DNA from: Alcanivoracaceae bacterium
Lineage (GTDB): Bacteria; Pseudomonadota; Gammaproteobacteria; Pseudomonadales; Alcanivoracaceae
Direction: 5' to 3'
Assembly (NCBI GenBank): GCA_002706085.1
Contig: PAJO01000031.1
Span: forward strand, 73,810-129,869
DNA length: 56,060 bases
Below the pieces are notes generated by a model that worked only from the letters and a program-made list of their open reading frames with translations, did not search any database and was not told the DNA's origin. This document shows, in pieces, positions 26,499-33,923 of the stretch; within the stretch, counting starts at the first letter, position 1; each line of letters begins with the position of its first letter. The position numbers were made by a program, and so were the translations under genes.

Positions 26499-27396
26499 TG
26501 ATCAGCGGCAGCCGGTGTTCCCGCGTCGCGGCAATCACTTCGTCGGGCACAATAATTTCGGTGGCCAGTGGCAGGTGGTCCGAGAGTCGGCAGTCTTCCA
26601 GTACCCGGGTGTGCTGGCTTTCCAGGCCCGGTGACAAGAGGATATGGTCGATGTGGCGGTCCGGTGCCCAGCTGGGATAGGTGTTGAGATTGTCCGCTTC
26701 CACGGTAACCAGTCCCAACTCTGCCAACGGTGATGCATACAGATGCTCAAGGCGACAGTTGAAGTCCCCCATCATCACCACATACTTGTAGTCACGCAGC
26801 ATACGATGAAGATACGCCAGCTGGGTATTACGGACTTTCTCGCCCAGCGCCAAATGCGCTACCACCACCACCAACGGCTGGATGGGATGACCATACTTGA
26901 TCACGATGGCACCCCGACCAGGCAAGCCGGGCAAACGGTGATCGGTGACTTCGAAGGGCTGCAAACGGCTCAGAAAGCCGTTGCTGAACTGGCCAAGACG
27001 GCCAAGATTGCGATTGAGTTGCTGGTGCCAAAACGCAAAATCGCCCATGGAGGCCAGATGCACCAGTTGGTTCATGTTACGCGAACGCAGGCTGCCACCA
27101 TCCACTTCCTGCAGGCCCACCACATCAAAGTGGCTTAGCACCCCGGCAATCTGTTCGATGGTTTCAATACTGCGCGGGTGCGCAACAAGATGCTTCCAGC
27201 TGCCGGTGATGTAATCACCGAACTTCTGGCTACCGATGCCGGCCTGAATGTTGAAGCTGAGCAACTTCAGACGATTATCGGGTAACAACACCTCACGGGT
27301 CTGGCGCGTCTTGCGGGCACCCTCCCGAACGAAGGAAAAGCCCGCAGGGCGGGCTTTCCAGTCTCGATAGGCAGTACGAGCCTTATCCAGCAGCAT
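26494..27396 (-). CDS. Endonuclease/exonuclease/phosphatase (EEP) family protein
   Basis: This 300-residue protein has the EEP superfamily motifs in order: FNIQ (Asn49), LQEVD (Glu97), AHL (His181), GDFNC (Asp211, Asn213), RHIDHI (Asp250) and LSDHLPL (Asp273-His274). These bind a divalent metal and cleave phosphodiester or phosphate ester bonds. The family includes exonuclease III, DNase I, sphingomyelinases and inositol phosphatases; no signal peptide is seen, so a cytosolic nuclease or phosphatase is likely. dsbA ends 3 bp upstream on the same strand, and the pair is probably cotranscribed. Its last codons lie in a dispersed repeat. Confidence 0.88.
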   Translation of the reverse strand: MLLDKARTAYRDWKARPAGFSFVREGARKTRQTREVLLPDNRLKLLSFNIQAGIGSQKFGDYITGSWKHLVAHPRSIETIEQIAGVLSHFDVVGLQEVDGGSLRSRNMNQLVHLASMGDFAFWHQQLNRNLGRLGQFSNGFLSRLQPFEVTDHRLPGLPGRGAIVIKYGHPIQPLVVVVAHLALGEKVRNTQLAYLHRMLRDYKYVVMMGDFNCRLEHLYASPLAELGLVTVEADNLNTYPSWAPDRHIDHILLSPGLESQHTRVLEDCRLSDHLPLATEIIVPDEVIAATREHRLPLIS

Positions 27397-27399
27397 GGA

Positions 27400-28035
27400 T
27401 CAACCGCCGTTCTTTTCCTTGTTGGCCAGATATTCGATGACCTGGAACAGCTCCTTATCATCTTTCAGGTTCTGGCGCAGGATCAGATACTTGCCGTTCA
27501 CCACAAAGTTGGGCACGCCGGGGATCTTGTAGGTCCGGGTCAGGGCATCAGCCTGACGGATCTTGGTGGACACCCCGAAGGAGCTGTACAACTTGTTGAA
27601 CTGCTCCGGCTCAACCCCGTACTTGCGGAAGAAGTTGGCCAGTGCCGGCTCGCTGAACAGCGGCTCACGGTGCTTGTGAATGGCGTCAAACAGCGGCGCG
27701 TGGATTTCGTCCACCAGACCCAGAGCCTCTTCGACATAATAGGCGCGAGCCAGCGGCTCGGCATTGCGCAGGAACAGTACCGGGGTACGAACGTAGTCGA
27801 TGTAGTCCGGCTTTTCCTCCAGCCAGGCGTCTACTGCCGGCTCCAGGGAGTAACAGTGGGGGCAGCCGTAGGAGAAAAACTCCCGCACTTCCACCTTGCT
27901 GGGGTCATCCACGCTCCCGGGCACATCCAGGATCTTGTAGTGGGTATCCACGGCGAAACGGGCGTGATCATCAGCGGCAGAGGCCGCAGAAACCAGTCCC
28001 AACGTCAGCAGCAAAGCCGTCACAAAGCGAAGCAT
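27400..28035 (-). CDS. dsbA: Thiol:disulfide interchange protein DsbA
   Basis: This 211-residue periplasmic oxidoreductase has a signal peptide (cleavage near ASA-AD, residue 20), the thioredoxin-fold active site CPHC at 58-61 (FFSYGCPHCY), and the cis-proline loop GVPNFVVNGKY near 178. It introduces disulfides into exported proteins and is reoxidised by DsbB. Gene order (EEP gene, dsbA, cytochrome c4, cytochrome c5, engB) is as in Pseudomonas and relatives. It has its own upstream gap of about 140 bp after the cytochrome terminator. It may serve the cysteine-rich exported proteins at 44824 and 48218. Confidence 0.95.
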   Translation of the reverse strand: MLRFVTALLLTLGLVSAASAADDHARFAVDTHYKILDVPGSVDDPSKVEVREFFSYGCPHCYSLEPAVDAWLEEKPDYIDYVRTPVLFLRNAEPLARAYYVEEALGLVDEIHAPLFDAIHKHREPLFSEPALANFFRKYGVEPEQFNKLYSSFGVSTKIRQADALTRTYKIPGVPNFVVNGKYLILRQNLKDDKELFQVIEYLANKEKNGG

Positions 28036-28178
28036 TCATCCTCTCCTTTTTGTTAATGTCCGGTAGTGTGACCACCGGCAGGCATTTTTTATCCTGAAAC
28101 GCACCGCAATAACGCCTTTTCTACTGAGCAGGTAAGGCGTTGTTCGGATGCGCCCCGGTATCTTTTCACGTTAGCCAC

Positions 28179-28206
28179 AAAAAAGGCAGCCCGAAGGCTG
28201 CCTTTT
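28179..28206 (-). terminator. Rho-independent terminator of the cytochrome operon
   Basis: A perfect 7-bp stem GGCAGCC/GGCTGCC (28202-28196 with 28191-28185) around a 4-base loop is extended by A-T pairs. On the minus strand it ends in TTTTTT, 24 bp after the cytochrome c4 stop. The symmetrical A and T tracts would allow action in both directions. Confidence 0.9.
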
Positions 28207-28229
28207 CTACAAACCGTAACCGGATCGAC

Positions 28230-28880
28230 TTATTTGGACAGCCCGGAAATGAAGCTGGCCACGGCCTTGATCTGGGTATCGCTCATTTCTGCAGCGATGG
28301 TCTGCATCATACCCGGCTCTTCACCGCTACCATCGTTGGTGCGCTTGATCAGGTTATCACCCAGATCATTACGGCCCGCGGCACGGAACGCCTTGAGCTG
28401 GTCTTCCACATACTGGGCATTCTGGCCAGCCAGATGCGGGTAGTGAGCTGCATCAATGCCCTGACCTGCCGGGCCATGACAGCCGGAACAGGCAGGAACG
28501 TTATTGGCTGCGTCACCGCCACGGTAGAGGCGCTCGCCCTGCTCGACCAGATCCGGATTGGCCTGGCCAGCTTCCGCTTCCTGGGCAGCGTAATAGGCCG
28601 CGATGTCCTGCATGTCCTGCTCGGTGAGCAAGTCAGCCTGCTGTTTCATGATGGCATTGTCGCGGGCGCCGGACTTGAAGTCCTGCAGCTGTTTGACCAG
28701 GTAGGCTTCGCCCTGGCCAGCCAGTTTCGGGTACATGGCGATCGTGGCGTTACCGCCCTGACCGTGGCACGCCGCACACGGGGCCGCCTTGGTTTCACCG
28801 GCTTCAGCATCACCGGCCGCCATGACCGGGGTGGCTACCACGGCAGCAGCCAGCAGCACGAACAGTTTTGCAAACTTCAT
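28230..28880 (-). CDS. Diheme cytochrome c4
   Basis: This 216-residue periplasmic protein has a signal peptide (MAA near residue 22) and two heme-binding CXXCH motifs, CAACH at 35-39 and CSGCH at 131-135, one per half. Methionine ligands are expected at IMKQQ (Met78) and in PGMMQTI. Each half has the conserved YPKLAGQ or YPHLAGQ segment of cytochrome c4. It carries electrons from the bc1 complex towards terminal oxidases. The cytochrome c5 gene is 24 bp upstream and the two share a terminator, so they form an operon. Confidence 0.95.
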   Translation of the reverse strand: MKFAKLFVLLAAAVVATPVMAAGDAEAGETKAAPCAACHGQGGNATIAMYPKLAGQGEAYLVKQLQDFKSGARDNAIMKQQADLLTEQDMQDIAAYYAAQEAEAGQANPDLVEQGERLYRGGDAANNVPACSGCHGPAGQGIDAAHYPHLAGQNAQYVEDQLKAFRAAGRNDLGDNLIKRTNDGSGEEPGMMQTIAAEMSDTQIKAVASFISGLSK

Positions 28881-28904
28881 GGCCTATCCTTAAACAACAG
28901 CGTC

Positions 28905-29198
28905 TTATTTGGCTTTTGACATGTACTCGATCAGAGCACGGTATTCTTCGTCGCTACAGTCGTTGCACATACCTTTGGGCGGCATGGCGTTGAACCCTTC
29001 TCTTGCATGCTTCACCATGGTGTCCATGCCTTTTTCCAAGCGGGGCTTCCAGGCAGCTTCGTCGTGGGATTTTGGCGCACCGGCGGCGCCGTTGGAATGA
29101 CAGAAAGTGCAGCTACTGGCGTAACGTTCCTCAACCGTTGCTGCATGTGCAGCCCCCACGGCCAGAACCATTGTTAAACCTGCTACCCAACCTTTCAT
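28905..29198 (-). CDS. Cytochrome c5 family monoheme protein
   Basis: This 97-residue protein has a signal peptide (AHA-A near residue 20), one heme motif CTFCH at 30-34, the axial Met72 in AMPPKG, and a CNDC pair (Cys78 and Cys81) that forms the disulfide typical of cytochrome c5. It is a periplasmic electron carrier and lies 24 bp before cytochrome c4. This c5-c4 pair beside dsbA and engB is conserved in Pseudomonas-like genomes. Confidence 0.92.
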   Translation of the reverse strand: MKGWVAGLTMVLAVGAAHAATVEERYASSCTFCHSNGAAGAPKSHDEAAWKPRLEKGMDTMVKHAREGFNAMPPKGMCNDCSDEEYRALIEYMSKAK

Positions 29199-29375
29199 AT
29201 CGTGTCCTCTGCTAAGCTGGCATCACCGCTGGCGAAGTGGGTTTGCCTTTCCGGGCAAACCCTTGTAGAACGTCCGCGGTCTCATCCTGACTAGACCGGC
29301 GCCGGGATTATATACCAGTCCCGTCGGTCCCGTCATTTCCCTGTGAATGATAAGGATAAACAAAAGAGGGCCAGA

Positions 29376-30026
29376 ATGGCACAGCACCCCGTAGAAACCT
29401 TGCTACATCAGGCCCGCTTTCTGCAAAGCGCCCAGCGCCTGGACCAGTGCCCCCCTGATGAAGGCCGGGAAGTGGCCTTTGCCGGCCGCTCCAATGCCGG
29501 CAAATCCAGCGCCATCAACCGCCTGACCAGCCAGCGCACCCTGGCCCGGACCTCCAAGACCCCGGGCCGCACCCAGCTGATCAACTTCTTCGAGCTGGAT
29601 GACAGCCGCCGCCTGGTCGACCTGCCCGGATACGGCTACGCCAAGGTCGCCAAGACCAAGCGCAATGAATGGCAGCAACACCTGGATCACTATCTGGCCG
29701 AGCGCCAGGCGCTGATCGGGCTGGTGCTGATGATGGATATTCGCCACCCCCTCAAGGACTTTGACCTGCTGATGCTGGAATGGTCAGCCCAGGCCAACAT
29801 GCCTCTTCATATCCTCATGACCAAGGCCGACAAACTGAAATTCGGGGCAGCAAAGAACACCCTGATGAAGGTCAAAAGCCAGCTCAAGAACCACCCCGCC
29901 CCGTTGAGCCTGCAATTGTTCTCGGCCACCAACGGCACAGGCTGCGAAGACGCCTGGAACAAGCTGGGTGAATGGCTGGAGGTAGAGGGGTTCGGAGCCG
30001 ATCAGCCTGTGACGCCTGACGCCTGA
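29376..30026 (+). CDS. engB: Ribosome biogenesis GTP-binding protein EngB (YsxC/YihA)
   Basis: This 216-residue GTPase helps assemble the 50S ribosomal subunit. The G motifs are clear: P-loop GRSNAGKS at 37-44, TPGRTQ, DLPGYG at 82-87, and TKAD with a later SATNG. A GTG at 29343 would extend the protein by 11 residues, but ATG at 29376 has AGAGGG at a good distance. It is divergent from the cytochrome operon. In Pseudomonas polA lies next to engB; here 7 kb of other DNA separates them. Confidence 0.93.
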   Translation: MAQHPVETLLHQARFLQSAQRLDQCPPDEGREVAFAGRSNAGKSSAINRLTSQRTLARTSKTPGRTQLINFFELDDSRRLVDLPGYGYAKVAKTKRNEWQQHLDHYLAERQALIGLVLMMDIRHPLKDFDLLMLEWSAQANMPLHILMTKADKLKFGAAKNTLMKVKSQLKNHPAPLSLQLFSATNGTGCEDAWNKLGEWLEVEGFGADQPVTPDA

Positions 30027-30156
30027 CGCCAACCCTGCAGGAGCGGTCGTTCGACCGCGAAATACCCTCCGCAGCGAATCGCGATGGAACCACCGTTCCC
30101 ACAGTGAAATCGGGATTTTGGGGTCTGGTTTTGCGGCGCCTGACTTTTCTCCAGGG

Positions 30157-30306
30157 AAAAAAAATCCCTGGCAGCAATCTTGGGGGAAGGGAACGACTGT
30201 GCTGCCAGGGAGGCTTGCCGCCCCGGTCTCTTTGGGGGAAAAGACCGGGGACATTAACGACGGACCGGTGAGGGTACTGGGGGATCGGGGGTTCCGGCCC
30301 GTCGCT
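30157..30306 (-). ncRNA. Structured small RNA, copy 1, with C-rich hairpin loops
   Basis: Read on the minus strand, an RNA of about 150 nt starts near 30306 (AGCGACGG...) and ends in U8 at 30157. Hairpin 1 pairs 30304-30299 with 30263-30258 and has CCGG inner pairs; its loop holds CCCCCGAUCCCCC and ACCCUC. Hairpin 2 is an 8-bp stem (30250-30243 with 30228-30221) with loop UUUUCCCCCAAAGA. Hairpin 3 is a perfect 10-bp stem (30210-30201 with 30175-30166) with UUCCCUUCCCCC in the loop, followed by AUUUUUUUU, a strong intrinsic terminator. A sigma-E-like promoter lies upstream. Copy 2 is 420 bp away. C-rich loops suit pairing with Shine-Dalgarno sequences; targets are unknown. I do not recognise an established RNA family. 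Confidence 0.75.
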
Positions 30307-30311
30307 GTTAA

Positions 30312-30339
30312 TAAGATGCCCTCTTTCCCGGAAAGTTCC
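30312..30339 (-). promoter_or_regulatory. ECF sigma-E (RpoE/AlgU)-type promoter of small RNA copy 1
   Basis: On the minus strand GGAACTT (30339-30333) is followed after 16 bases by TCTTA (30316-30312). This fits the GAACTT-N16/17-TCTRA consensus of RpoE/AlgU apart from one -10 base. The predicted start is at 30305-30306, exactly where the conserved RNA begins. Confidence 0.65.
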
Positions 30340-30510
30340 ATCCCCCCGAAAGTATTTTTTGCAGACTTTTTTCCATCCTGTCGATCTGCGTCACAAAACT
30401 GGCGAGAAATGGCACCTCGGCCCCCTCTCGGTGCATAAAGGCGCCGGGCAAATACGGCCCGCGGGGGCTAGTTCGTTGAATAAAAAGCAATTCTTTCAGG
30501 CAGGAAAAAG

Positions 30511-30525
30511 TGGCACAGCAGTTGC
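30511..30525 (+). promoter_or_regulatory. Sigma-54 (-24/-12) consensus match
   Basis: TGGCAC at 30511-30516 and TTGC at 30522-30525 with a 5-base spacer match the RpoN consensus exactly. It points along the plus strand into the antisense of small RNA copy 2 and towards the convergent mrp operon end. No gene follows on this strand, so it may be a chance match or may drive an antisense RNA. Confidence 0.3.
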
Positions 30526-30576
30526 CTAATGATTAATCAAACAAGTTTCTCTTGTCTGGCAGCCTAAACGCCAGGC

Positions 30577-30729
30577 AAAAAAAATCCCTGGCAGCAATCT
30601 TGGGGGAAGGGAACGACTGCGCTGCCAGGGAGGCTTGCCGCCCTAATCTCTGGGGAGAGATCAGGGAGTCCAAATAAGCTACGAACCGGCTGAGGGTACT
30701 GGGGGATCGGGGGGTGCCAATCCGTAGCT
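30577..30729 (-). ncRNA. Structured small RNA, copy 2, paralogue of copy 1
   Basis: Read on the minus strand, about 153 nt from 30729 (AGCUACGG...) to a U8 tract at 30577. Hairpin 1 pairs 30729-30723 with 30683-30677 (AGCUACG/CGUAGCU) and keeps the CCCCCGAUCCCCC loop. Hairpin 2 is a 10-bp stem (30666-30657 with 30650-30641) with loop UCCCCA; one position that is A-C on the plus strand is a G-U pair on this strand. Hairpin 3 and the terminator are nearly identical to copy 1 (one change in 67 bases). The paired arms of hairpins 1 and 2 differ from copy 1 but still pair, which supports a selected RNA structure transcribed from the minus strand. Confidence 0.75.
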
Positions 30730-30735
30730 ATTTCT

Positions 30736-30764
30736 TATGACCGCCCCGGTTTTTCGAAAGTTCC
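30736..30764 (-). promoter_or_regulatory. ECF sigma-E (RpoE/AlgU)-type promoter of small RNA copy 2
   Basis: On the minus strand GGAACTT (30764-30758) is followed after 17 bases by TCATA (30740-30736). The -35 matches the RpoE/AlgU consensus and the -10 is a weaker match. The predicted start is 30729-30730, which coincides with the first base of the hairpin 1 stem. Confidence 0.6.
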
Positions 30765-30813
30765 AACCCGTCCGACCTTTTACAAATTTTACGATCGAAC
30801 CCGGCAGCCCGCC

Positions 30814-30927
30814 GTAGGAGCGTCGCTGGCGGCGCGATAATCCTGGCCAGTAACGAGCCGAGTTACGAGACCCTCTAAGCCATCAGATCTGCTGATTTTG
30901 CCTTTCGAAACCCGCTTCTCGTAACTC
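30814..30927. repeat. REP-like unit followed by a long inverted repeat
   Basis: GTAGGAGCGTCGCTGGCGGC at 30814-30833 closely matches the unit at 18871. Downstream, GAGTTACGAGA (30860-30870) has an exact inverted copy at 30917-30927. It lies between small RNA copy 2 and the end of the mrp operon. Confidence 0.7.
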
Positions 30928-30971
30928 GCAAAGTTGTGATCGCGCCCGGCAGCGGGCAGATCGCAGCTCCC

Positions 30972-31304
30972 CTACTGCTTCCAGGGCTCACCTCGCGTTC
31001 CTTTCATCCGCTTGAGATCCCGGTGCATGGCCGCCTTCGCCAACATATGGGCCGATACCGGCGCGGTAATAAACAGGAACAGGGTGATCAATACCTCATG
31101 GAGCTGCAGCCCGCGCTCCTGCCATGAGAAAAACAGCAACGACGCCACAATGGCACCGCCCACGCCCAGAGTCGTGGCTTTGGTCGGACCGTGCAGCCGG
31201 GTGTAGAAGTCCGGCAGCCGTGCCAGGCCAATAGAGCCCACCAGAGCAAACACGCCGCCAATCATCACGAAGGCGGATACCAGCCACTCAATCAATGTGT
31301 CCAT
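30972..31304 (-). CDS. mrpG: Mrp Na+/H+ antiporter subunit G
   Basis: This 110-residue membrane protein is the small G subunit (PhaG/MnhG family) of the multisubunit Mrp cation/proton antiporter. It has three hydrophobic segments and the family stretch FALVGSIGLARLPDFYTRLHGPTKATTLG split over residues 19-47. It is the last gene of the operon, 30 bp after mrpF. All Mrp subunits are generally required for a working complex. Confidence 0.93.
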   Translation of the reverse strand: MDTLIEWLVSAFVMIGGVFALVGSIGLARLPDFYTRLHGPTKATTLGVGGAIVASLLFFSWQERGLQLHEVLITLFLFITAPVSAHMLAKAAMHRDLKRMKGTRGEPWKQ

Positions 31305-31334
31305 CTTTTCTTCTCCTGCAAGCCGCGGTGCAAC

Positions 31335-31604
31335 TTACTCAATAATGTCACCGCGGGTCACGTACTTGGCCACCGCCACGGTGCTGACAAAACCGATCAG
31401 TGCGATCAGCATGGCGGCCTCGAAATAGAGCTTGCTGTCCTGCTGGATGCCGTACAGCACAATCAGGGCAATGCTGTTGATATACATGGTATCCAGCGCC
31501 AGCACCCGGTCCGGCAACGATGGACCGAAAATCAATCGGCCCAAATTCAGTAGCCAGGCCAGCACAAACAGGCCCATGGCCAGGGAAATGGCTGTCTCTA
31601 GCAT
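31335..31604 (-). CDS. mrpF: Mrp Na+/H+ antiporter subunit F
   Basis: This 89-residue membrane protein has three hydrophobic segments and the MrpF/PhaF motif GPSLPDRVLALDTMYINSIALIV (in pieces between residues 28 and 52), including the conserved Asp. Its start overlaps the end of mrpE by 7 bp, so translation is coupled. It is one of the small subunits of the Mrp antiporter in the inner membrane. Confidence 0.93.
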   Translation of the reverse strand: MLETAISLAMGLFVLAWLLNLGRLIFGPSLPDRVLALDTMYINSIALIVLYGIQQDSKLYFEAAMLIALIGFVSTVAVAKYVTRGDIIE

Positions 31605-32095
31605 TCGAAAATCTCCTTCAGCGGGCGCTCGTAGCGCTGCTTGATCTCCGCCACCAGCGCAGCGGGGTCATCCACATCCAGGGCATGAATCAACAGGGTC
31701 TGACGATCCTGACTCACATCTGCCGACACGGTGCCCGGCGTCAGGGAAATGGTGCTGGCCAGCAAGGCAATGGCAAAGTCATCGTCCAGCTCGATAGGAA
31801 ATTCCACAAAGCCAGGACGCAACGACTTGAGCGGCCCCAACACCTTGATGGCCACCGACACGTTGGCCACGATGATGTCGTACAGCACCACCACCACAAA
31901 ACCGAACATGCGTGGCAGGTTGCGAATCCGCGGCACATTGGGCCAGAAGGGGCGGGTCGTCAGCGGCAACAGTACCGCCAGCACCGCCCCCAACAGGGCA
32001 TGCCCTGCCGTAAAGCCGCTGAGCAGCATCCACGCCAGCCACAAGATCAGACTCAGGCTGGGAAACGGCAGAACACGATCCAGCAAACGACTCAT
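31598..32095 (-). CDS. mrpE: Mrp Na+/H+ antiporter subunit E
   Basis: This 165-residue protein has two N-terminal membrane helices (LSLILWLAWMLLSGFTAGH and the following one) and a cytosolic C-terminal domain with ISLTPGTVSADV and LLIHALDVDD, hallmarks of MrpE/PhaE. ATG at 32095 overlaps the mrpD TGA in an ATGA junction; the longer open frame upstream lies inside mrpD and is not homologous. Confidence 0.93.
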   Translation of the reverse strand: MSRLLDRVLPFPSLSLILWLAWMLLSGFTAGHALLGAVLAVLLPLTTRPFWPNVPRIRNLPRMFGFVVVVLYDIIVANVSVAIKVLGPLKSLRPGFVEFPIELDDDFAIALLASTISLTPGTVSADVSQDRQTLLIHALDVDDPAALVAEIKQRYERPLKEIFEC

Positions 32096-33570
32096 TGCGC
32101 ACCTCCACCCAGTACTGCCTGCACATACCCATGAGGCTGACGCAACTGGTCGGCAACCGCCTCTGCCCATTGCAGCCCGGCTTCACCCCACAGGGCCATG
32201 GCCGGGCTCAGGGCCAGCAACCACAGCACCGCAAACAGGCGTCGGCGTGATGGCCGCAGGCCTGCGCTTTCCCCCGTGGTCCGCCAGAACAAGGTGGACC
32301 CGGCACGACTCAGGGCAATCACCCCACATAGCCCGGCCACCAGCAGCAGCAGCCAGTAGATCGGTTCCGGTACGGTACGCAGCAAACCCACCTTGCCAAT
32401 AAAGCCAGACAGGGGTGGCAGACCGATCACCGCGATGGCACCAACAAAAAACAACAGCGACAGCCGGCCACCACCCAGAATAGCCGGGCCCGCCACCAGG
32501 CGATCGCCCACCTCGCCGCGACCCCGGGCCACCAGCCCGGCCAGCAGGAACAGGGCCCCGCAGATCAGCGTGGAGTGCACCAGGTAATACAGGGCCGGCG
32601 CCAGCGCCGCCCCATACCCGGCAGAAAACGCCGCAATCAGGGTGCCCACCGACATCACCACCAGGTACGCCACCGCCGTCCCCAACCGCTTGGCCCCCAA
32701 CGCCCCCAGGCAGGCCAGCCCCAGGGTAATCAAGCCCAACCACCACAACGCCTGCTGACCAATGGGCGGTATCGGCGCCACGATCAACGCCATCACCCGA
32801 ACCATGGCGTAGATGCCTACCTTGGTCATGATGGCAAACAGTGCAGCCACCGCAGGGGTGGCATTGGCGTATGTCGCCGGCAACCAGAAATACAAGGGGA
32901 ACAGCGCAGCCTTGAGACCGAACACCACCCACAGCAATAACAGCGCCACCGAGAACAGGGTGGTGTCTCCCACCGGCAGAGACTGGGCCTTCACCGCCAC
33001 ATCCGCCATATTCAGGGTGCCCGTGGTGCCATAAATCAGCCCCAGCGCAATCAGGAACAGGCCAGAGCCCACCAGATTCAGCACCACATAATGCAGGCCT
33101 GCCTTCACCCGCGCCGGGCCACGGCCATGCAGCGCCAGCCCGTAGGAGGCAATCAGCAACACCTCGAAGAACACAAACAGGTTGAACAGGTCGCCGGTGA
33201 GAAAGGCACCATTGATGCCCATCAACTGGAACTGAAACAGCCCGTGAAAGTTGGCCCCTTTGCGGTCATCACCGCAGCTCGCATACACCAAGGCAGGAAA
33301 GGCCAGCACCGCGGTGAGCAACACCATCAAGGCACTGAACCGGTCCAGCACCAGCACGATGCCGAACGGCGCTTCCCAGTTGCCCAGTTTGTAAACGGTA
33401 TAAGCGCCGTCCCAGGCCTGATTGACCAGCACCACACTCACGGCCAGCAGGGCCGCACAGGAGAGTAGCCCGGTAAAGCGGCGCAGCCGATGGCGCTCAC
33501 GCACCTCCAACAGCAACAGCAACCCCGCCAGACACGGAATCAGAACCGGGGCGATAATCCAGTGACTCAT
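32092..33570 (-). CDS. mrpD: Mrp Na+/H+ antiporter subunit D
   Basis: This 492-residue membrane protein belongs to the proton-translocating family shared with NuoL/M/N of complex I. Key pieces are FFEVLLIASYGLALHGRG (Glu in TM5 region), VFGLKAALFPLYFWLPATYANATPAVAALFA with its conserved Lys, and further charged residues in later helices. It forms a proton or cation channel with the MrpA part. It overlaps both neighbours by 4 bp. Confidence 0.94.
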   Translation of the reverse strand: MSHWIIAPVLIPCLAGLLLLLEVRERHRLRRFTGLLSCAALLAVSVVLVNQAWDGAYTVYKLGNWEAPFGIVLVLDRFSALMVLLTAVLAFPALVYASCGDDRKGANFHGLFQFQLMGINGAFLTGDLFNLFVFFEVLLIASYGLALHGRGPARVKAGLHYVVLNLVGSGLFLIALGLIYGTTGTLNMADVAVKAQSLPVGDTTLFSVALLLLWVVFGLKAALFPLYFWLPATYANATPAVAALFAIMTKVGIYAMVRVMALIVAPIPPIGQQALWWLGLITLGLACLGALGAKRLGTAVAYLVVMSVGTLIAAFSAGYGAALAPALYYLVHSTLICGALFLLAGLVARGRGEVGDRLVAGPAILGGGRLSLLFFVGAIAVIGLPPLSGFIGKVGLLRTVPEPIYWLLLLVAGLCGVIALSRAGSTLFWRTTGESAGLRPSRRRLFAVLWLLALSPAMALWGEAGLQWAEAVADQLRQPHGYVQAVLGGGAQ

Positions 33571-33923
33571 GCTTCGCCCCCCTCATCCTGGCGACCGGGT
33601 ACGTCATCGCGGCCATCCACGTGATCGGTGTAGTGCTCGCCCTGGCTACGCAAGGCCAGCACCACCAAAAACGCAGTCATGGCAAACCCGATCACGATGG
33701 CGGTCAACACCAGCGCCTGGGGCAGCGGGTCGGTGGGGTTCTCACTCATGCCCACCACCGCCACTTCATCCATCTTCAAGCCACCCATGGAGAACAGGAA
33801 CACGTTTACGCCATAGCTGAGCAGCGTCAGGCCCATGACCACCGGGAAGGTCCGTGCCCGCAGACACAAATACACCCCGGAGGTCACCAGCACACCAATA
33901 ATGATTGCAACCAGCAGTTCCAT
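33567..33923 (-). CDS. mrpC: Mrp Na+/H+ antiporter subunit C
   Basis: This 118-residue protein is the NuoK-like C subunit, with three membrane helices and the family segment GLTLLSYGVNVFLFSMG followed by DPLPQALVLTAIVIGFAMTAF. Its start shares a base with the mrpAB stop, and its stop overlaps the mrpD start. A short acidic C-terminal tail extends beyond the usual end. Confidence 0.94.
   Translation of the reverse strand: MELLVAIIIGVLVTSGVYLCLRARTFPVVMGLTLLSYGVNVFLFSMGGLKMDEVAVVGMSENPTDPLPQALVLTAIVIGFAMTAFLVVLALRSQGEHYTDHVDGRDDVPGRQDEGGEA

Noticed and set aside
30120-30306. Reading the RNA repeats as plus-strand RNAs with GGA-rich (CsrA-binding) loops driven by a weak -24/-12 site at 30120-30134
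   Set aside because: Only the minus strand gives matching promoters at both copies, a U8 tract right after the last stem, and a G-U pair where the plus strand has a mismatch.
30308-30490. 60-codon minus-strand frame over the promoter of small RNA copy 1
   Set aside because: No ribosome binding site, and it overlaps the predicted promoter; nothing resembling it is seen at copy 2.
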